DNA of 17,887 nt from CAYUPY01 sp964446595 (lineage in GTDB: Bacteria; Patescibacteriota; Dojkabacteria; J137; JAEUSD01), in contig CAYUPY010000024.1 of the NCBI GenBank assembly GCA_964446595.1, positions 1-17,887 of the forward strand. Reading direction: 5' to 3'. The first letter of the stretch is position 1. Every line of letters begins with the position of its first letter. The notes under the pieces were generated by a model. It searched no databases, was not told where the DNA came from, and saw only the letters and a program-made list of their open reading frames with translations. Made by a program: the position numbers and the translations under genes. Of the stretch, positions 1 to 8,600 are shown one piece after another.

Positions 1-2
1 TC

Positions 3-479
3 ATTTACAAAGGTTATTATACAGATCACTGTATAACCGTAGGACTTGGCAAGGTAGCAGAGGAAGATGAAAGGTTGATGCGAGTAGGGAAGCTGGCAGT
101 AGAGACAGCCGTTAAAAAAGCTGTTTCAGGCAATACTACAGGTGATTTAGGGCACGCAATGCAAACTACTACAGAGCTGGCTGGTTTCAACGTATTGAAA
201 AATTTTGTTGGGCACGGAATTAATAGAAAGTTGCACGCAGAGCCGGAAATTCCAGCATACGGTCGTCCAGGTAGAGGTGCTAAACTTAAGCCAGGAATGG
301 TACTTTGTATCGAGGCTCAAGTAGTTGCAGGTAATGACGAAATATACATCGCCGATGACGGGTGGTCCGTGTTGACTGTTGACGGGAAAAAGGGAGTAAT
401 GTTTGAATTTATGGTGGAAGTATTAAAAGATGGCAACCGAATTCTCACAGACACAAGAAATTGGCCACTATTTAAGTGA
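3..479 (+). CDS. map: Methionine aminopeptidase, type I (5' end outside window)
   Basis: C-terminal 158 residues of the metalloprotease that removes the initiator Met from new proteins in the cytosol. The frame is open from base 3, so the internal ATG at 75 is not the start. Recognisable motifs are YYTDHCITVG (holds one of the metal-binding Asp), GHGINRKLHAEPE (metal-binding and catalytic His), a central IEAQV (metal Glu) and FEFMVEV (last metal Glu). Two positions differ from the textbook enzyme: the usual IEPMV is IEAQV and the usual FEH is FEF. The Glu ligands themselves remain. The order map-infA-rpmJ-rpsM is the common bacterial one. It ends in TGA, one of only two TGA stops in the window. 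Confidence 0.95.
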   Translation: MYKGYYTDHCITVGLGKVAEEDERLMRVGKLAVETAVKKAVSGNTTGDLGHAMQTTTELAGFNVLKNFVGHGINRKLHAEPEIPAYGRPGRGAKLKPGMVLCIEAQVVAGNDEIYIADDGWSVLTVDGKKGVMFEFMVEVLKDGNRILTDTRNWPLFK

Positions 480-486
480 TTAGGTG

Positions 487-515
487 TTGTGAATAATTGT
501 GTGATCTGTTAAAAT
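487..515 (+). promoter_or_regulatory. Likely promoter of the infA-ribosomal block
   Basis: TTGTGA at 487-492, a 17-bp spacer and TAAAAT at 510-515, with TG one base upstream of the -10 (extended -10). The predicted start of transcription near 522 leaves a leader of about 15 nt before the infA ATG. It sits in the 57-bp gap after map. This is a match to sigma-70 consensus by eye only. Confidence 0.5.
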
Positions 516-536
516 CACCATGCTTTAAGCAGATTT

Positions 537-869
537 ATGGCTAGGAAGACAAATCAAAATAATACTAAGAAGCAATCGAGCAAGAAGCCATTACGTCAAG
601 AATCTGAAATTAGTGAAGATAAGAAAATACAAGTTGAGGGAGTTGTAGTTGAAAATTTACAAGATACAAATTATTTAGTAGAAATCCAAATGGGGGAGCT
701 TAAGCACAGACTTACAGCCTATCCAGCTGGGAAAATGAGAACCTACTATAGAGGAAGAATTAATCTTGGTGATAAAGTCACAGTTGAGATTGATCCACAA
801 TACAATATAGATTTAGGTCGAATAATTAGAAAACATAGACCAGAAAGGTACGAAAATAGAGCAGCATGA
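537..869 (+). CDS. infA: Translation initiation factor IF-1 with N-terminal extension
   Basis: Small OB-fold factor that binds the A-site of the 30S subunit during initiation. The S1/OB domain covers about residues 31-100 and shows IQVEGVVVENL, the GKMR signature (AGKMRTYYRGRI) and LGDKVTVEI. The family is usually about 72 residues; this one has 110 because of a Lys/Gln/Ser-rich N-terminal tail of about 30 residues and a short basic C-terminal tail. The ATG at 537 is the first ATG in frame after the promoter, but a shorter protein cannot be excluded. The stop TGA overlaps the rpmJ ATG (ATGA), so the two are translationally coupled. Confidence 0.93.
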   Translation: MARKTNQNNTKKQSSKKPLRQESEISEDKKIQVEGVVVENLQDTNYLVEIQMGELKHRLTAYPAGKMRTYYRGRINLGDKVTVEIDPQYNIDLGRIIRKHRPERYENRAA

Positions 870-1012
870 AAGTAAGATCAAGTGTAAAAAAAATGTGTCC
901 TAATTGTAGAATTGTAAAACGTTCCAAACGTGGTTCAAAACCAGGGGCAAAGAAAAAAATCGTAGTAATGGTTATTTGTAAAAATCCTAAACATAAACAA
1001 AGACAAGGTTAA
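866..1012 (+). CDS. rpmJ: 50S ribosomal protein L36 with internal insertion
   Basis: 48-residue zinc-ribbon protein of the large subunit. It starts MKVRSSVKKMCPNC and ends CKNPKHKQRQG, the L36 hallmarks. The zinc ligands are visible: Cys11, Cys14, Cys38 and His43. Family members are normally 37-38 residues with the third Cys near position 27. Here about 11 extra residues (KRGSKPGAKKK region) lie between the second and third Cys. The start overlaps the infA stop by four bases (ATGA), and rpsM begins 5 nt after its stop. The gene is short and easily missed by gene callers, but the sequence match at both ends is unmistakable. Confidence 0.95.
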   Translation: MKVRSSVKKMCPNCRIVKRSKRGSKPGAKKKIVVMVICKNPKHKQRQG

Positions 1013-1017
1013 AAAAT

Positions 1018-1389
1018 ATGGCAAGAATAGTAGGAGTTGATATTCCAAACGAAAAAAGAATAGAAATAGCATTAACTTATATTTATGGCATAGGGACAGT
1101 TACATCTCAGAAGATTTTAGCTGAGACCAAAATAGACCCAAACACTCGTACTAAAGACTTAACTGATGAACAGCTATCTAAGCTGTATGAATACATTGAT
1201 AAGAACCTAACTGTTGAGGGTAGTTTAAGGCACCAGATTTTCCAATACATCAAAAGATTACGTGATAACAGATCTTTCCGAGGACTACGTCACAAGAGTG
1301 GTCTACCAGTTAGAGGTCAAAGAACACGTAAGAATGCTAAAACAAGAAAAGGTAAAAATAATCCAATTGCGACAGTTAAAAAAGGCTAA
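1018..1389 (+). CDS. rpsM: 30S ribosomal protein S13
   Basis: Head protein of the small subunit contacting the P-site tRNA and forming an intersubunit bridge. The family start MARIVGVDIPNEKRIEIALTY, the helix-hairpin region YGIG and the basic tail SGLPVRGQRTRKNAKTRKG are all present; at 123 residues the length is normal. No Shine-Dalgarno is visible in the A-rich 5-nt gap after rpmJ. Its TAA overlaps the ATG of rpsK by one base (TAATG), a coupled arrangement. Confidence 0.98.
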   Translation: MARIVGVDIPNEKRIEIALTYIYGIGTVTSQKILAETKIDPNTRTKDLTDEQLSKLYEYIDKNLTVEGSLRHQIFQYIKRLRDNRSFRGLRHKSGLPVRGQRTRKNAKTRKGKNNPIATVKKG

Positions 1390-1814
1390 TGGCTAAGAAA
1401 AAGAAGAACAAGACACAAAAAGTAGTTAGAAAAAAAGAGTCAGTTAAGAAAAAGAAGAAGAGATTAGACTCACCAAAAGTAAAGGTTGTTGTTAACTCAT
1501 CTTACAACAACACCATAGTTGCTGTAACTGATTACGATGGTAACGTAATCTCCACAAGTAGCGGCGGTTCAATGGGCTTTACCGGTAGTAGAAAAAGTAC
1601 TGGTTATGCCGCAACTCGCGCCGGGCAAGATGCTGCTAGTAAAGCAATGAAGTCCGGAGCTCAAGAAGCAATAGTAATAGTTAAAGGAATTGGTGAAGGT
1701 AGAAACTCAGCAGTAAAAGGTATTAGAGCTGCAGGGTTAAGAATTACCTCACTATCTGATCACACACCTATCCCACATGGTGGTACAAAGCCACGTAGGA
1801 TGCCTAAGAAATAA
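1389..1814 (+). CDS. rpsK: 30S ribosomal protein S11
   Basis: Platform protein of the small subunit that lines the mRNA exit path. It is identified by VVVNSSYNNTIVAVTD, the central TGSRKSTGYAATRAG and the C-terminal ITSLSDHTPIPHGG followed by PRR. The first 30 or so residues are an unusually Lys-dense tail (KKKKNK, KKKKKR), giving 141 residues against about 129 for E. coli. The start codon overlaps the rpsM stop by one base. Confidence 0.98.
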   Translation: MAKKKKNKTQKVVRKKESVKKKKKRLDSPKVKVVVNSSYNNTIVAVTDYDGNVISTSSGGSMGFTGSRKSTGYAATRAGQDAASKAMKSGAQEAIVIVKGIGEGRNSAVKGIRAAGLRITSLSDHTPIPHGGTKPRRMPKK

Positions 1815-1836
1815 TATTAATCTGTAGAAACTTTTA

Positions 1837-2433
1837 ATGGCAAGATACACAGGACCACAATGGAGAATTAATAGACGCGAAGGAGCTACCGTAATAGGTA
1901 CTTCAGAGAAGTGGAAGGCAAGACCAGGGAAGCCCGGCGACCACCCACGAGGTTCTCGTTTGTCTACTTACGGGGTTCAGTTCCGTGAGAAGCAAAAAGT
2001 AAAAAGAATGTATGGAATGATGGAGAAGCAGTTTAGACGTTTCTATCAAATGGCCCGTAAGGCTAAAGGTAACACTGGTACTAGATTACTACAGCTATTA
2101 GAGCTTAGAATTGACAATGTTGTATTTAGACTAGGTTTAGCCAAGACTCGTACTCAAGCACGTCAAATGGTTAACCATGGCCATATTCTTTTAAACGGAA
2201 AAAAGCACACAATTCCATCTACCATATTAAACCCTGGTGATGAAGTTGAGCTATCAAAGAAAATTCAAGAGTCTGATCTTACCAAGATTCTAAAAGAAGA
2301 GCTTAAGAACGTACAAGTACCAGAGTGGCTAAAGAAGCTAGCAAATGGTGGACAAGTTGTAGCTGAGCCTACTAGAGAAATGATGGATCAGTCCATTAGA
2401 GAAAGATTAATTATTGAGCTTTACTCAAAATAA
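1837..2433 (+). CDS. rpsD: 30S ribosomal protein S4
   Basis: Primary 16S rRNA-binding protein and assembly initiator of the 30S body; in many bacteria also the translational repressor of this operon. The N-terminal domain starts MARYTGPQWRINRREG, without the zinc-binding Cys set of some S4 types. The S4 RNA-binding domain is at about residues 87-150 (LELRIDNVVFRLGLAKTRTQ, GHILLNGKK). The C-terminus RERLIIELYSK is typical. 198 residues is normal. There is a 22-bp gap from rpsK and no clear ribosome-binding site. Confidence 0.98.
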   Translation: MARYTGPQWRINRREGATVIGTSEKWKARPGKPGDHPRGSRLSTYGVQFREKQKVKRMYGMMEKQFRRFYQMARKAKGNTGTRLLQLLELRIDNVVFRLGLAKTRTQARQMVNHGHILLNGKKHTIPSTILNPGDEVELSKKIQESDLTKILKEELKNVQVPEWLKKLANGGQVVAEPTREMMDQSIRERLIIELYSK

Positions 2434-2458
2434 ATTAGCTATTATTAAGATTATACTC

Positions 2459-3427
2459 ATGTTCCCTATCAACCAATTCAAAATTGAAACAATCTCTCAG
2501 AGTAATAACCAGGGCTTATTTGAAATTGGTCCTCTGCCAAAGGGATACGCAAATACAATCGGCACTGTTTTGCGCCGTATTTTACTCTCCAGTATTCCAG
2601 GAGCAGGTATAACTGCAGTAAGAATGGGCGGAGTTCAACATGAGTATACAACTTTAGCTGGCCTAAAAGATGAAGTACTAGCAATAGTATTAGCTATGAA
2701 AGAAATCTCTGTGATTAGTCACAGTAATGACCCAGTTGAGCTAACTCTAAAGAAAAAAGGTAAAAAAGGTGAAGTAACTATAGTTACTGCAGCTGATTTT
2801 GAGTCTAACCCGATGGTAGAGATTGTAAACCCAGATTATCAAATTACTACTTTAGCAGACGAAAGTGCTGAACTAGACTTAACTGTAATTGTAGAAAAGG
2901 GTATCGGCTACACTCTACCTGGCCAAAACAAGCGAGAAGAAGTGGGCTTGATCCCGGTTGATGCTATTTTTAGCCCTGTAAGATTAGTTTCTGTTAAGTC
3001 ACAGAATGCACGTGTAGGTCAACAAACAGATTTAGACTCACTTGTACTTGATATCATCACAGATGGAACTGTATTGCCACAAGTTGCAATCCACCAAGCT
3101 GCTGAAATATTAAATACTATGAGTGAGCACCTAGTACAGAACACTAATACTCTACTAAACAGCAAGACAGCTGGTCTAGCAAATAAGTCAGACCTACCAA
3201 TTGCTGAGAAAGTTGAGGAAGTAGATGAAGGCGTGACTCCAATATTAGTTTCTGACTTGAGTCTATCTACAAGATTAACTAATGCTCTAGTTAACAGTGG
3301 ATATGAAGATCTAAACCAATTAAATGGTTTAACAGAAGAAGAAGTTCGTAACATTAAAGGAATGGGAGAAAAATCATTTACTGAGTTATTAGATATTTTG
3401 AAAGAAAAAGGTATAACGTTAATTTAA
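2459..3427 (+). CDS. rpoA: RNA polymerase alpha subunit
   Basis: Scaffold of core RNA polymerase; the N-terminal domain dimerises and the C-terminal domain contacts UP elements and activators. I start at ATG 2459, giving 322 residues that begin MFPINQFKIET. An in-frame ATG at 2414 would overlap rpsD and add a non-conserved tail. The alpha-NTD shows GPLPKGYANTIGTVLRRILL and the conserved ITAVRMGGVQHEYTTL. The alpha-CTD helix-hairpin-helix is near residues 260-320 (LSLSTRLTNALVNSGYE, RNIKGMGEKSFTEL). rplQ follows after 4 nt. Confidence 0.97.
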   Translation: MFPINQFKIETISQSNNQGLFEIGPLPKGYANTIGTVLRRILLSSIPGAGITAVRMGGVQHEYTTLAGLKDEVLAIVLAMKEISVISHSNDPVELTLKKKGKKGEVTIVTAADFESNPMVEIVNPDYQITTLADESAELDLTVIVEKGIGYTLPGQNKREEVGLIPVDAIFSPVRLVSVKSQNARVGQQTDLDSLVLDIITDGTVLPQVAIHQAAEILNTMSEHLVQNTNTLLNSKTAGLANKSDLPIAEKVEEVDEGVTPILVSDLSLSTRLTNALVNSGYEDLNQLNGLTEEEVRNIKGMGEKSFTELLDILKEKGITLI

Positions 3428-3431
3428 GAGG

Positions 3432-3989
3432 ATGAACAATCAGCCGAAAAAACCAAAAATGCAAGGCAAGCATGCAGCTCATCGAGACTCAGTATTGAGA
3501 GCGCTTACCTTGGAGTTAATTAGAAACGAGCGGTTACAGTCAACCCCTACAAAGGTAAAGCTGTTAAAACAGAAGTTTGATAGACTTGTTACAAATGCTA
3601 AGAAAAGTACTGATGCTAGTAAAAGACATGTGGCAAGCTATTTAAGAAACAGTAAAGCAGAAGAAAAGCTATACAATGTGCTTTTACCAAGACTACAAGG
3701 TAGAAACTCTGGCTATACTAAAACAGCAAGAACACTACCTCGTAAAGGGGACAATGCCGATCAGATGATTATCATGGTGCACGGAGCCGAGATTCGCAAG
3801 AAACAAAGTCGACTTCAAAGAGCATTAGGGACTACATCTAAGAAGAGTGAGACAAAAGATACAAAAACAACTGAAACTAAGAAAGCTAAAGCTGCAACTG
3901 CAAAGAAACCAGTAAGAGCTACATCAAAAACAGCTACTTCCTCTCAAAAGAAGGAAAGCGTGAAAAGTGTTAGACGTAATTCAAAATAA
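3432..3989 (+). CDS. rplQ: 50S ribosomal protein L17 with Lys/Thr-rich C-terminal tail
   Basis: Large-subunit protein near the exit tunnel, normally next to rpoA. The L17 core covers residues 1-135: MQGKHAAHRDSVLRALTLEL, IRNERLQSTPTKVK and GYTKTARTLPRKGDNADQ. After that comes a low-complexity tail of about 50 residues rich in Lys, Thr, Ala and Ser, bringing the protein to 185 residues against about 120 for the bare family. The tail is probably disordered and RNA-contacting. GAGG lies only one base before the ATG, too close to act as a normal Shine-Dalgarno. Confidence 0.95.
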   Translation: MNNQPKKPKMQGKHAAHRDSVLRALTLELIRNERLQSTPTKVKLLKQKFDRLVTNAKKSTDASKRHVASYLRNSKAEEKLYNVLLPRLQGRNSGYTKTARTLPRKGDNADQMIIMVHGAEIRKKQSRLQRALGTTSKKSETKDTKTTETKKAKAATAKKPVRATSKTATSSQKKESVKSVRRNSK

Positions 3990-3995
3990 ATAAAT

Positions 3996-4457
3996 ATGGC
4001 AACAGAAGTAAAACGAAAAGTAAAAAAGTATCAGCCAAAAACAGTTGGTGCTAATCAAATCGAAGAAGAATGGTTCGAGATTGATGCTGAAGGAAAAAGA
4101 CTTGGATTAGTAGCATCTACAGTAGCTGAGTTGCTCTTGGGTAAGAATAACCCACTAATGAGAGATTATCTGATGCCAAAGAACAAGGTAATAATTGTAA
4201 ATGCTGACAAGCTAGACATAACGGAACAGCGTAAGAACAAAGTGTACACCCGTTACTCAGGTTACCCAAGTGGATTAAAGACAGAGACTTTGGGCGAAGT
4301 AATGGTGGCAAAGCCAAAAAAGGCTTTGGAAAGAGCAATTAAAGGTATGCTACCTAAGGGTTCAAGAGGTCGCAAGATTTTTAGCGATAACTTGAAAGTG
4401 TACGCTGAGCCTACTCACGAACATGAAGCCCAGCAACCTAAGAAAGTAACGATTTAA
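3996..4457 (+). CDS. rplM: 50S ribosomal protein L13
   Basis: Early-assembling 23S rRNA-binding protein. Family features are WFEIDAEGKRLGLVASTVAELL, LLGKNNPLMRDYLMP, the YTRYSGYPSGLK loop and GMLPKGSRGRKI. 153 residues, with a slightly long N-terminal basic tail (KRKVKKYQPK). There is a 6-nt A/T-rich gap from rplQ and no Shine-Dalgarno. The rplM-rpsI pair forms its own transcription unit in E. coli but here continues the alpha operon. Confidence 0.97.
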   Translation: MATEVKRKVKKYQPKTVGANQIEEEWFEIDAEGKRLGLVASTVAELLLGKNNPLMRDYLMPKNKVIIVNADKLDITEQRKNKVYTRYSGYPSGLKTETLGEVMVAKPKKALERAIKGMLPKGSRGRKIFSDNLKVYAEPTHEHEAQQPKKVTI

Positions 4458-4468
4458 GTAAGAAATAT

Positions 4469-4897
4469 ATGGTAAATAAGACTACAAAAGAAAACACAAC
4501 TGGTACACCAATTTACTACTATGCATTAGGTAGACGAAAGACAGCTACCGCAACAGTTAGAATCTTTGCAGAACCAGGAGACAGTGTAATCAATGAGAAA
4601 AAAGTAGACGAGGTATATCCTCATCAACATGAGCAGCTTAAACTAGAATTACCGTTTACTACTGCTGAACTTGACCCAAAACAGTATCACTTTACTGTTA
4701 AAGTAAAAGGCAGCGGTCAAAAAGCTCAGTTGGATGCAATACAACACGCTATTTCTAGAGCTATTGTGGTCATGGATCCTACTTTAAAACCTTCACTTAA
4801 GAAAGAAGGTTTACTAACACGTGATCCAAGGATGGTTGAAAGAAAGAAGCCAGGTCTACGCAAAGCAAGAAGAGCAGAACAGTTCTCCAAGCGTTAA
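4469..4897 (+). CDS. rpsI: 30S ribosomal protein S9
   Basis: Small-subunit head protein whose C-terminal Lys-Arg tail touches the P-site tRNA. The hallmarks are the start YYYALGRRKTATATVRIF, the centre KGSGQKAQLDAIQHAISRA and the terminal ARRAEQFSKR. 142 residues, with a short extra N-terminal tail. It is the last ribosomal gene of the block. The following 44 bp show no convincing hairpin-plus-T-run terminator. Confidence 0.98.
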   Translation: MVNKTTKENTTGTPIYYYALGRRKTATATVRIFAEPGDSVINEKKVDEVYPHQHEQLKLELPFTTAELDPKQYHFTVKVKGSGQKAQLDAIQHAISRAIVVMDPTLKPSLKKEGLLTRDPRMVERKKPGLRKARRAEQFSKR

Positions 4898-4930
4898 AAA
4901 AAGCTTCTCAAAATATTTGCTAAATTGCGA

Positions 4931-4936
4931 TATACT
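4931..4936 (+). promoter_or_regulatory. -10-like element, probable leaderless start of the PEGA gene
   Basis: TATACT (5 of 6 to consensus) ends 5 nt before the ATG at 4942, so transcription would begin at or next to the start codon. No good -35 is seen at the standard distance. The same geometry recurs at several genes in this window. Confidence 0.45.
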
Positions 4937-4941
4937 GCCCT

Positions 4942-5631
4942 ATGCGAAAACTATCGCGAATTATTATTCTATTTGCTGTAGCAATACTTTGTGCTCTATG
5001 GGCACCTTGGAATGCCTGGAATTTAAATATCCCGGGCCTTCTTGGTATTTCTAGCAGTGAAAGTGTGTCTAACTTGCAGGTCAGCTCGTTGGCTGGCGAA
5101 ATAGAGGTCTACATAGATGATGACCCAACCCCAAAAGCTACAGCCACTCCTGATGCTTCAGCGGTTATACCCGGTATTGCTGTTGGTAGCCACCAAGTAA
5201 GGTTAGTACGTAAGAGTAATGTGGAAGGTGCTTACTGGAGTTATAATCGTGTTATCGAGTTTGTCCCCAATGTAGACGTTATCCTTGCATACGAACTAGG
5301 ACCTACTAAAGAATTCTCAGGAGGACACTTAATTTACGCACAGAGCGGAGCCCAGGAAGATACCGGCAGCAAAGTGGAATTGGCGGTGACAGCCAATGTA
5401 GATGAAGCAGCTGTTGCAGTAAACGACAATTTAGTTGGGCAAACTCCTATTACAAATTACACCTTAGGTGTAGACGCACAGCAGCGATTGTCAATTACTA
5501 AGCCAGGCTACGAATCTCAGCAATTCCTACTATTTCCAGAAGATACAAACGAAAGAGAGAAATTGGCTGGATATAAATTGCTAGTAGAAGTAGACTTGTT
5601 TTTACAACCTTTACCGGTTGAGAAAAACTAA
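4942..5631 (+). CDS. Membrane-anchored protein with two PEGA-like domains
   Basis: 229 residues. The N-terminus MRKLSRIIILFAVAILCALW is a signal-anchor or uncleaved membrane helix (residues 5-22), with no proper lipobox around Cys17. The rest should lie outside the membrane. Residues about 145-197 fit the PEGA pattern well (VELAVTANVDEAAVAVNDN, the Gly-Gln-Thr-Pro turn, then LSITKPGYESQQF). Residues about 45-92 look like a diverged first copy with a TPKATATP insertion. PEGA domains occur in surface proteins with S-layer or cell-wall roles; no catalytic activity is implied. It lies 14 nt upstream of the epimerase-DUF4012 gene, so the two are probably co-transcribed and act together at the envelope. 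The substrate or partner is unknown. Confidence 0.8.
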   Translation: MRKLSRIIILFAVAILCALWAPWNAWNLNIPGLLGISSSESVSNLQVSSLAGEIEVYIDDDPTPKATATPDASAVIPGIAVGSHQVRLVRKSNVEGAYWSYNRVIEFVPNVDVILAYELGPTKEFSGGHLIYAQSGAQEDTGSKVELAVTANVDEAAVAVNDNLVGQTPITNYTLGVDAQQRLSITKPGYESQQFLLFPEDTNEREKLAGYKLLVEVDLFLQPLPVEKN

Positions 5632-5645
5632 AATAAACAACTGCC

Positions 5646-8600
5646 ATGATTGATAATAAAATTAAGAATACAATCAAGTACCCAACTTCACTAGTTATCA
5701 ATGGGGTATCTAATTTAGGTTTGGAGCTAGCTAGTTCATTGCTGGAGCAAGGTGGTTATGTAATTCTGGTTGATGCCGTAAACGAGAATAACTTCTATAA
5801 GATTGTTGATTCAATAGGTGAGAATGCTTTGGTAAGTTTTATTGACTATGCTGATATTCCTTACCTTGAAGAAGATATTAGAAGACTAGACTACACTTTT
5901 TACCTGCAACATGAAGTTGAGGATCCATACGCTACCGTCTCTACCCAAGCTTTTCTGCGGATGGCTAATTACCTAGATGCAGTTTTGGCTTTAAACGTTA
6001 ACTTTGAAGCAAAGTTCTTGCTGGCCACATCACTAAGAGCTAGTTATGAATTAATGCGGCTAGAGTTTGATTCTGTGGCAGCCCATGCCTCTCGGACACA
6101 ACCTCTATATCTAGAGATGGATATTCATAAGTACGCGGAAAGTTTGACCCTTGAGTACGTAGAAAAAGCAGATTTAGCGGGAAGAGTGGTAAGAGTAGGT
6201 GAAATTATTGGTGATGGCCTAGATTTAGGTAAAAATACTGTGTTTAACAGGCTACTTGTACAAGCGGTACGTGGCGAAAAACTCCAAGTTCCAGGTGATG
6301 GTCTAGATACTGAGTATTACGTGCATTTACTAGATAGCGCATATGGGATAATTAAAGCCCAGTTTAGCCCTCAGACAGTGGGACAAGTGTATTCCATTGC
6401 ATATGATGTACCTATTACGAATCTTTCCATAGCATACAGACTCCAGGAACTAGAGCCAAACGCGCGCGATATTGAGTTTGGACAAGAAACAGGGCCTAAT
6501 ACCGGAAACAGCCTTAGATTACAGAGGAAAGCTGCCAGTCTTTCCAAACTTGGGTGGCAGCCACGAATTGAGTTTGATCAAGCTGTATCTGAGTCCATAG
6601 TGGCTGCCAAGTCTGCTAATCTAGATAAAATTATTGATTTTGGTAATGATGAATCAGGCTTTCTTGGTAAAGTAAAATCATTCTTAGCTATCGCTCAACA
6701 GCCGGAAGAAGCAAGTATGGAAGAAGAAATAGGCGGGAATCCGGTATCCAGATTAATTGCTGAACGCCAACATCAAGAGAGGGTCAGAGCCCAGTCGTTT
6801 GACCGTGCAGATGATTATCTTAAGCAGAGAAGGCAAACACGAGATCTCACCTTTGGAGAAAAATTGCAAAACTTTATTTGGCGGCAGTTTCAGAAAATAC
6901 AGTCATCTTTTAGTTTTTTGTCCGAAACTACTCCAGCCCAGTTCTTTTTAGGGATTATCTTTACGTTAGTTTTAATTTTCCTTTATTTTGGATTATTCTC
7001 TCCTGTCCTGGTGCTAGCAAGAAATGGCATTATTCTAAGTGAATCAATAGATGGGTTAGCACTTGAAATTCAGTCTAACGACTTTGTTGCGTTAGAGGCT
7101 ACAACTAGTAGAGTAACTCAGTTAGTAGGTGAAAATGAACAAATGTTGGGTAGGCTAAGGGATGTGACCGCAATTTTAGGAACAGCACCGTTATTTGAAG
7201 ATGCACTAGAAATAAATGGATCCTACAAGTTAATGGCGGATGGAGCAGCTGAATTGAGTTTTGCCACACGCCCTCTTGGTGATTATCTGAATTCCTATAC
7301 TAACAATTTAAGGTACCGTGGAAATGCGGACAACTATATTGGGATTGGAAATACAAGCAGTTATGGCGCTTCCTTAAGTCTCCTGCGTGAAAGATCTGCC
7401 TTCCTAGATACAGGTAAAGAAAAGCTAAGCTTAGGGATTGAAGCGTTGCGATCGCTGGGTGATGACAATTTTTTTTCGCAATATTTAGGAAGTATTAATT
7501 CGAAAATAATCTCTGAGGCAGAGAGGGTCGATGATTTTGCTGATGCTATATACTACCTACCAGAAATTTTAGCTGTTGATAGCGAAAAGCGTTATTTGAT
7601 TATGCTCTTGGACAATACTCGTCCAATGCCATTAGGTGGAGAAATTGCCGCAGTCGCTGAGCTGGCAGTCAAGGAAGGTGCAATAGTTGATGCCAAGGTA
7701 GTGACGGCTGAAAGTATTGATTTATCAGCGCAATCTCTGCCCACTTTTACGTCTGAGATCTATGCTACCAAGAGTCCAGAAGTCAATTTCAGTTCACTTG
7801 ACGAAACAAACGATAATTTAATACTCGCAGACGCTTTAGATAGTGCTTGGCGCAGCTATTATGGGACCGAACTGAATGGTGTAGTGCTGATTACTACAAG
7901 TGGGCTGGAGGCGATGCTGCCTGAGCGTGGGAGCGAGCAGTTTGTGAATGTGGAAGGGGTCGATTTTGATAATACCAATTTAATTTCTAAGCTAAATGCT
8001 CTGCAAGGTAGTGCAGGAGCAGCAAGGCGTAATGATCTCTTAGCCCAACTACTGGCCCATACACTGGTCAGTAATCTGGATTCTTTAACTACTGCATTTG
8101 ATGATGTAGTGCGCGATTTAGCTGCGCTAAATCGCGCCGAAAACCTTCTCTTTACAGCCGCAGACCCTGCACTTACCCCTCTAGTACTAGAGTCTGGAAC
8201 AGATGGGCAGCAGAGCAATCGTGAGGCAGACGTTAATCTAGAGTTCTATGTTGTAGCTGACCCTCGTATTAGTAATGCTGACCGGTACCCAAACCTAACT
8301 CAATCTAGTTTGGTGGAAATTGCTGCTGATGGAACAATACTGTATGAGAGTGTGTTACGCTTTCCGAGTGTGAATAATATATCGAGTGCTATAGCATGTT
8401 TGCCGGCTATTGCCACAAATATTGAAGTAGTGGGTTTTACAACCACTGAATATTCCGTTAAAAAAGTAAGTGACGGTATTTGCTTAAATTTACCGACAAG
8501 TGGTATAAATGAAGTAGCACTCAAATGGCAAGTGAGTACACTTGCTCGTGATAACGAAAATGAGTATAATCTGAGTCTGGCTTTTAGTAAACCTACTGGT

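Noticed and set aside
17..36. 8-bp inverted repeat with 4-nt loop in map
   Set aside because: AT-rich and in the conserved YYTDHCITV motif; about one or two such repeats are expected by chance.
2452..2457. TATACT just before the rpoA ATG as a leaderless promoter
   Set aside because: It ends only one base before the ATG, so transcription would start inside the coding region, unlike the 5-7 nt spacing at other genes.
2414..2458. Longer rpoA start giving 15 extra residues (MSFTQNK...)
   Set aside because: It overlaps the end of rpsD and the added residues are unlike the family; ATG 2459 gives the normal alpha-subunit start.
2773..2788. 16-bp perfect palindrome inside rpoA
   Set aside because: AT-rich, no loop, in conserved coding sequence; one such palindrome in 18 kb is close to chance.
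4309..4328. CAAAGCC and complement around six A in rplM
   Set aside because: Only 7-bp arms, and it encodes conserved L13 residues (VAKPKKALERA); codon coincidence is enough.
7449..7456. GCGATCGC octamer (HIP1-like, as in cyanobacteria)
   Set aside because: Only one copy noticed; no evidence of over-representation.
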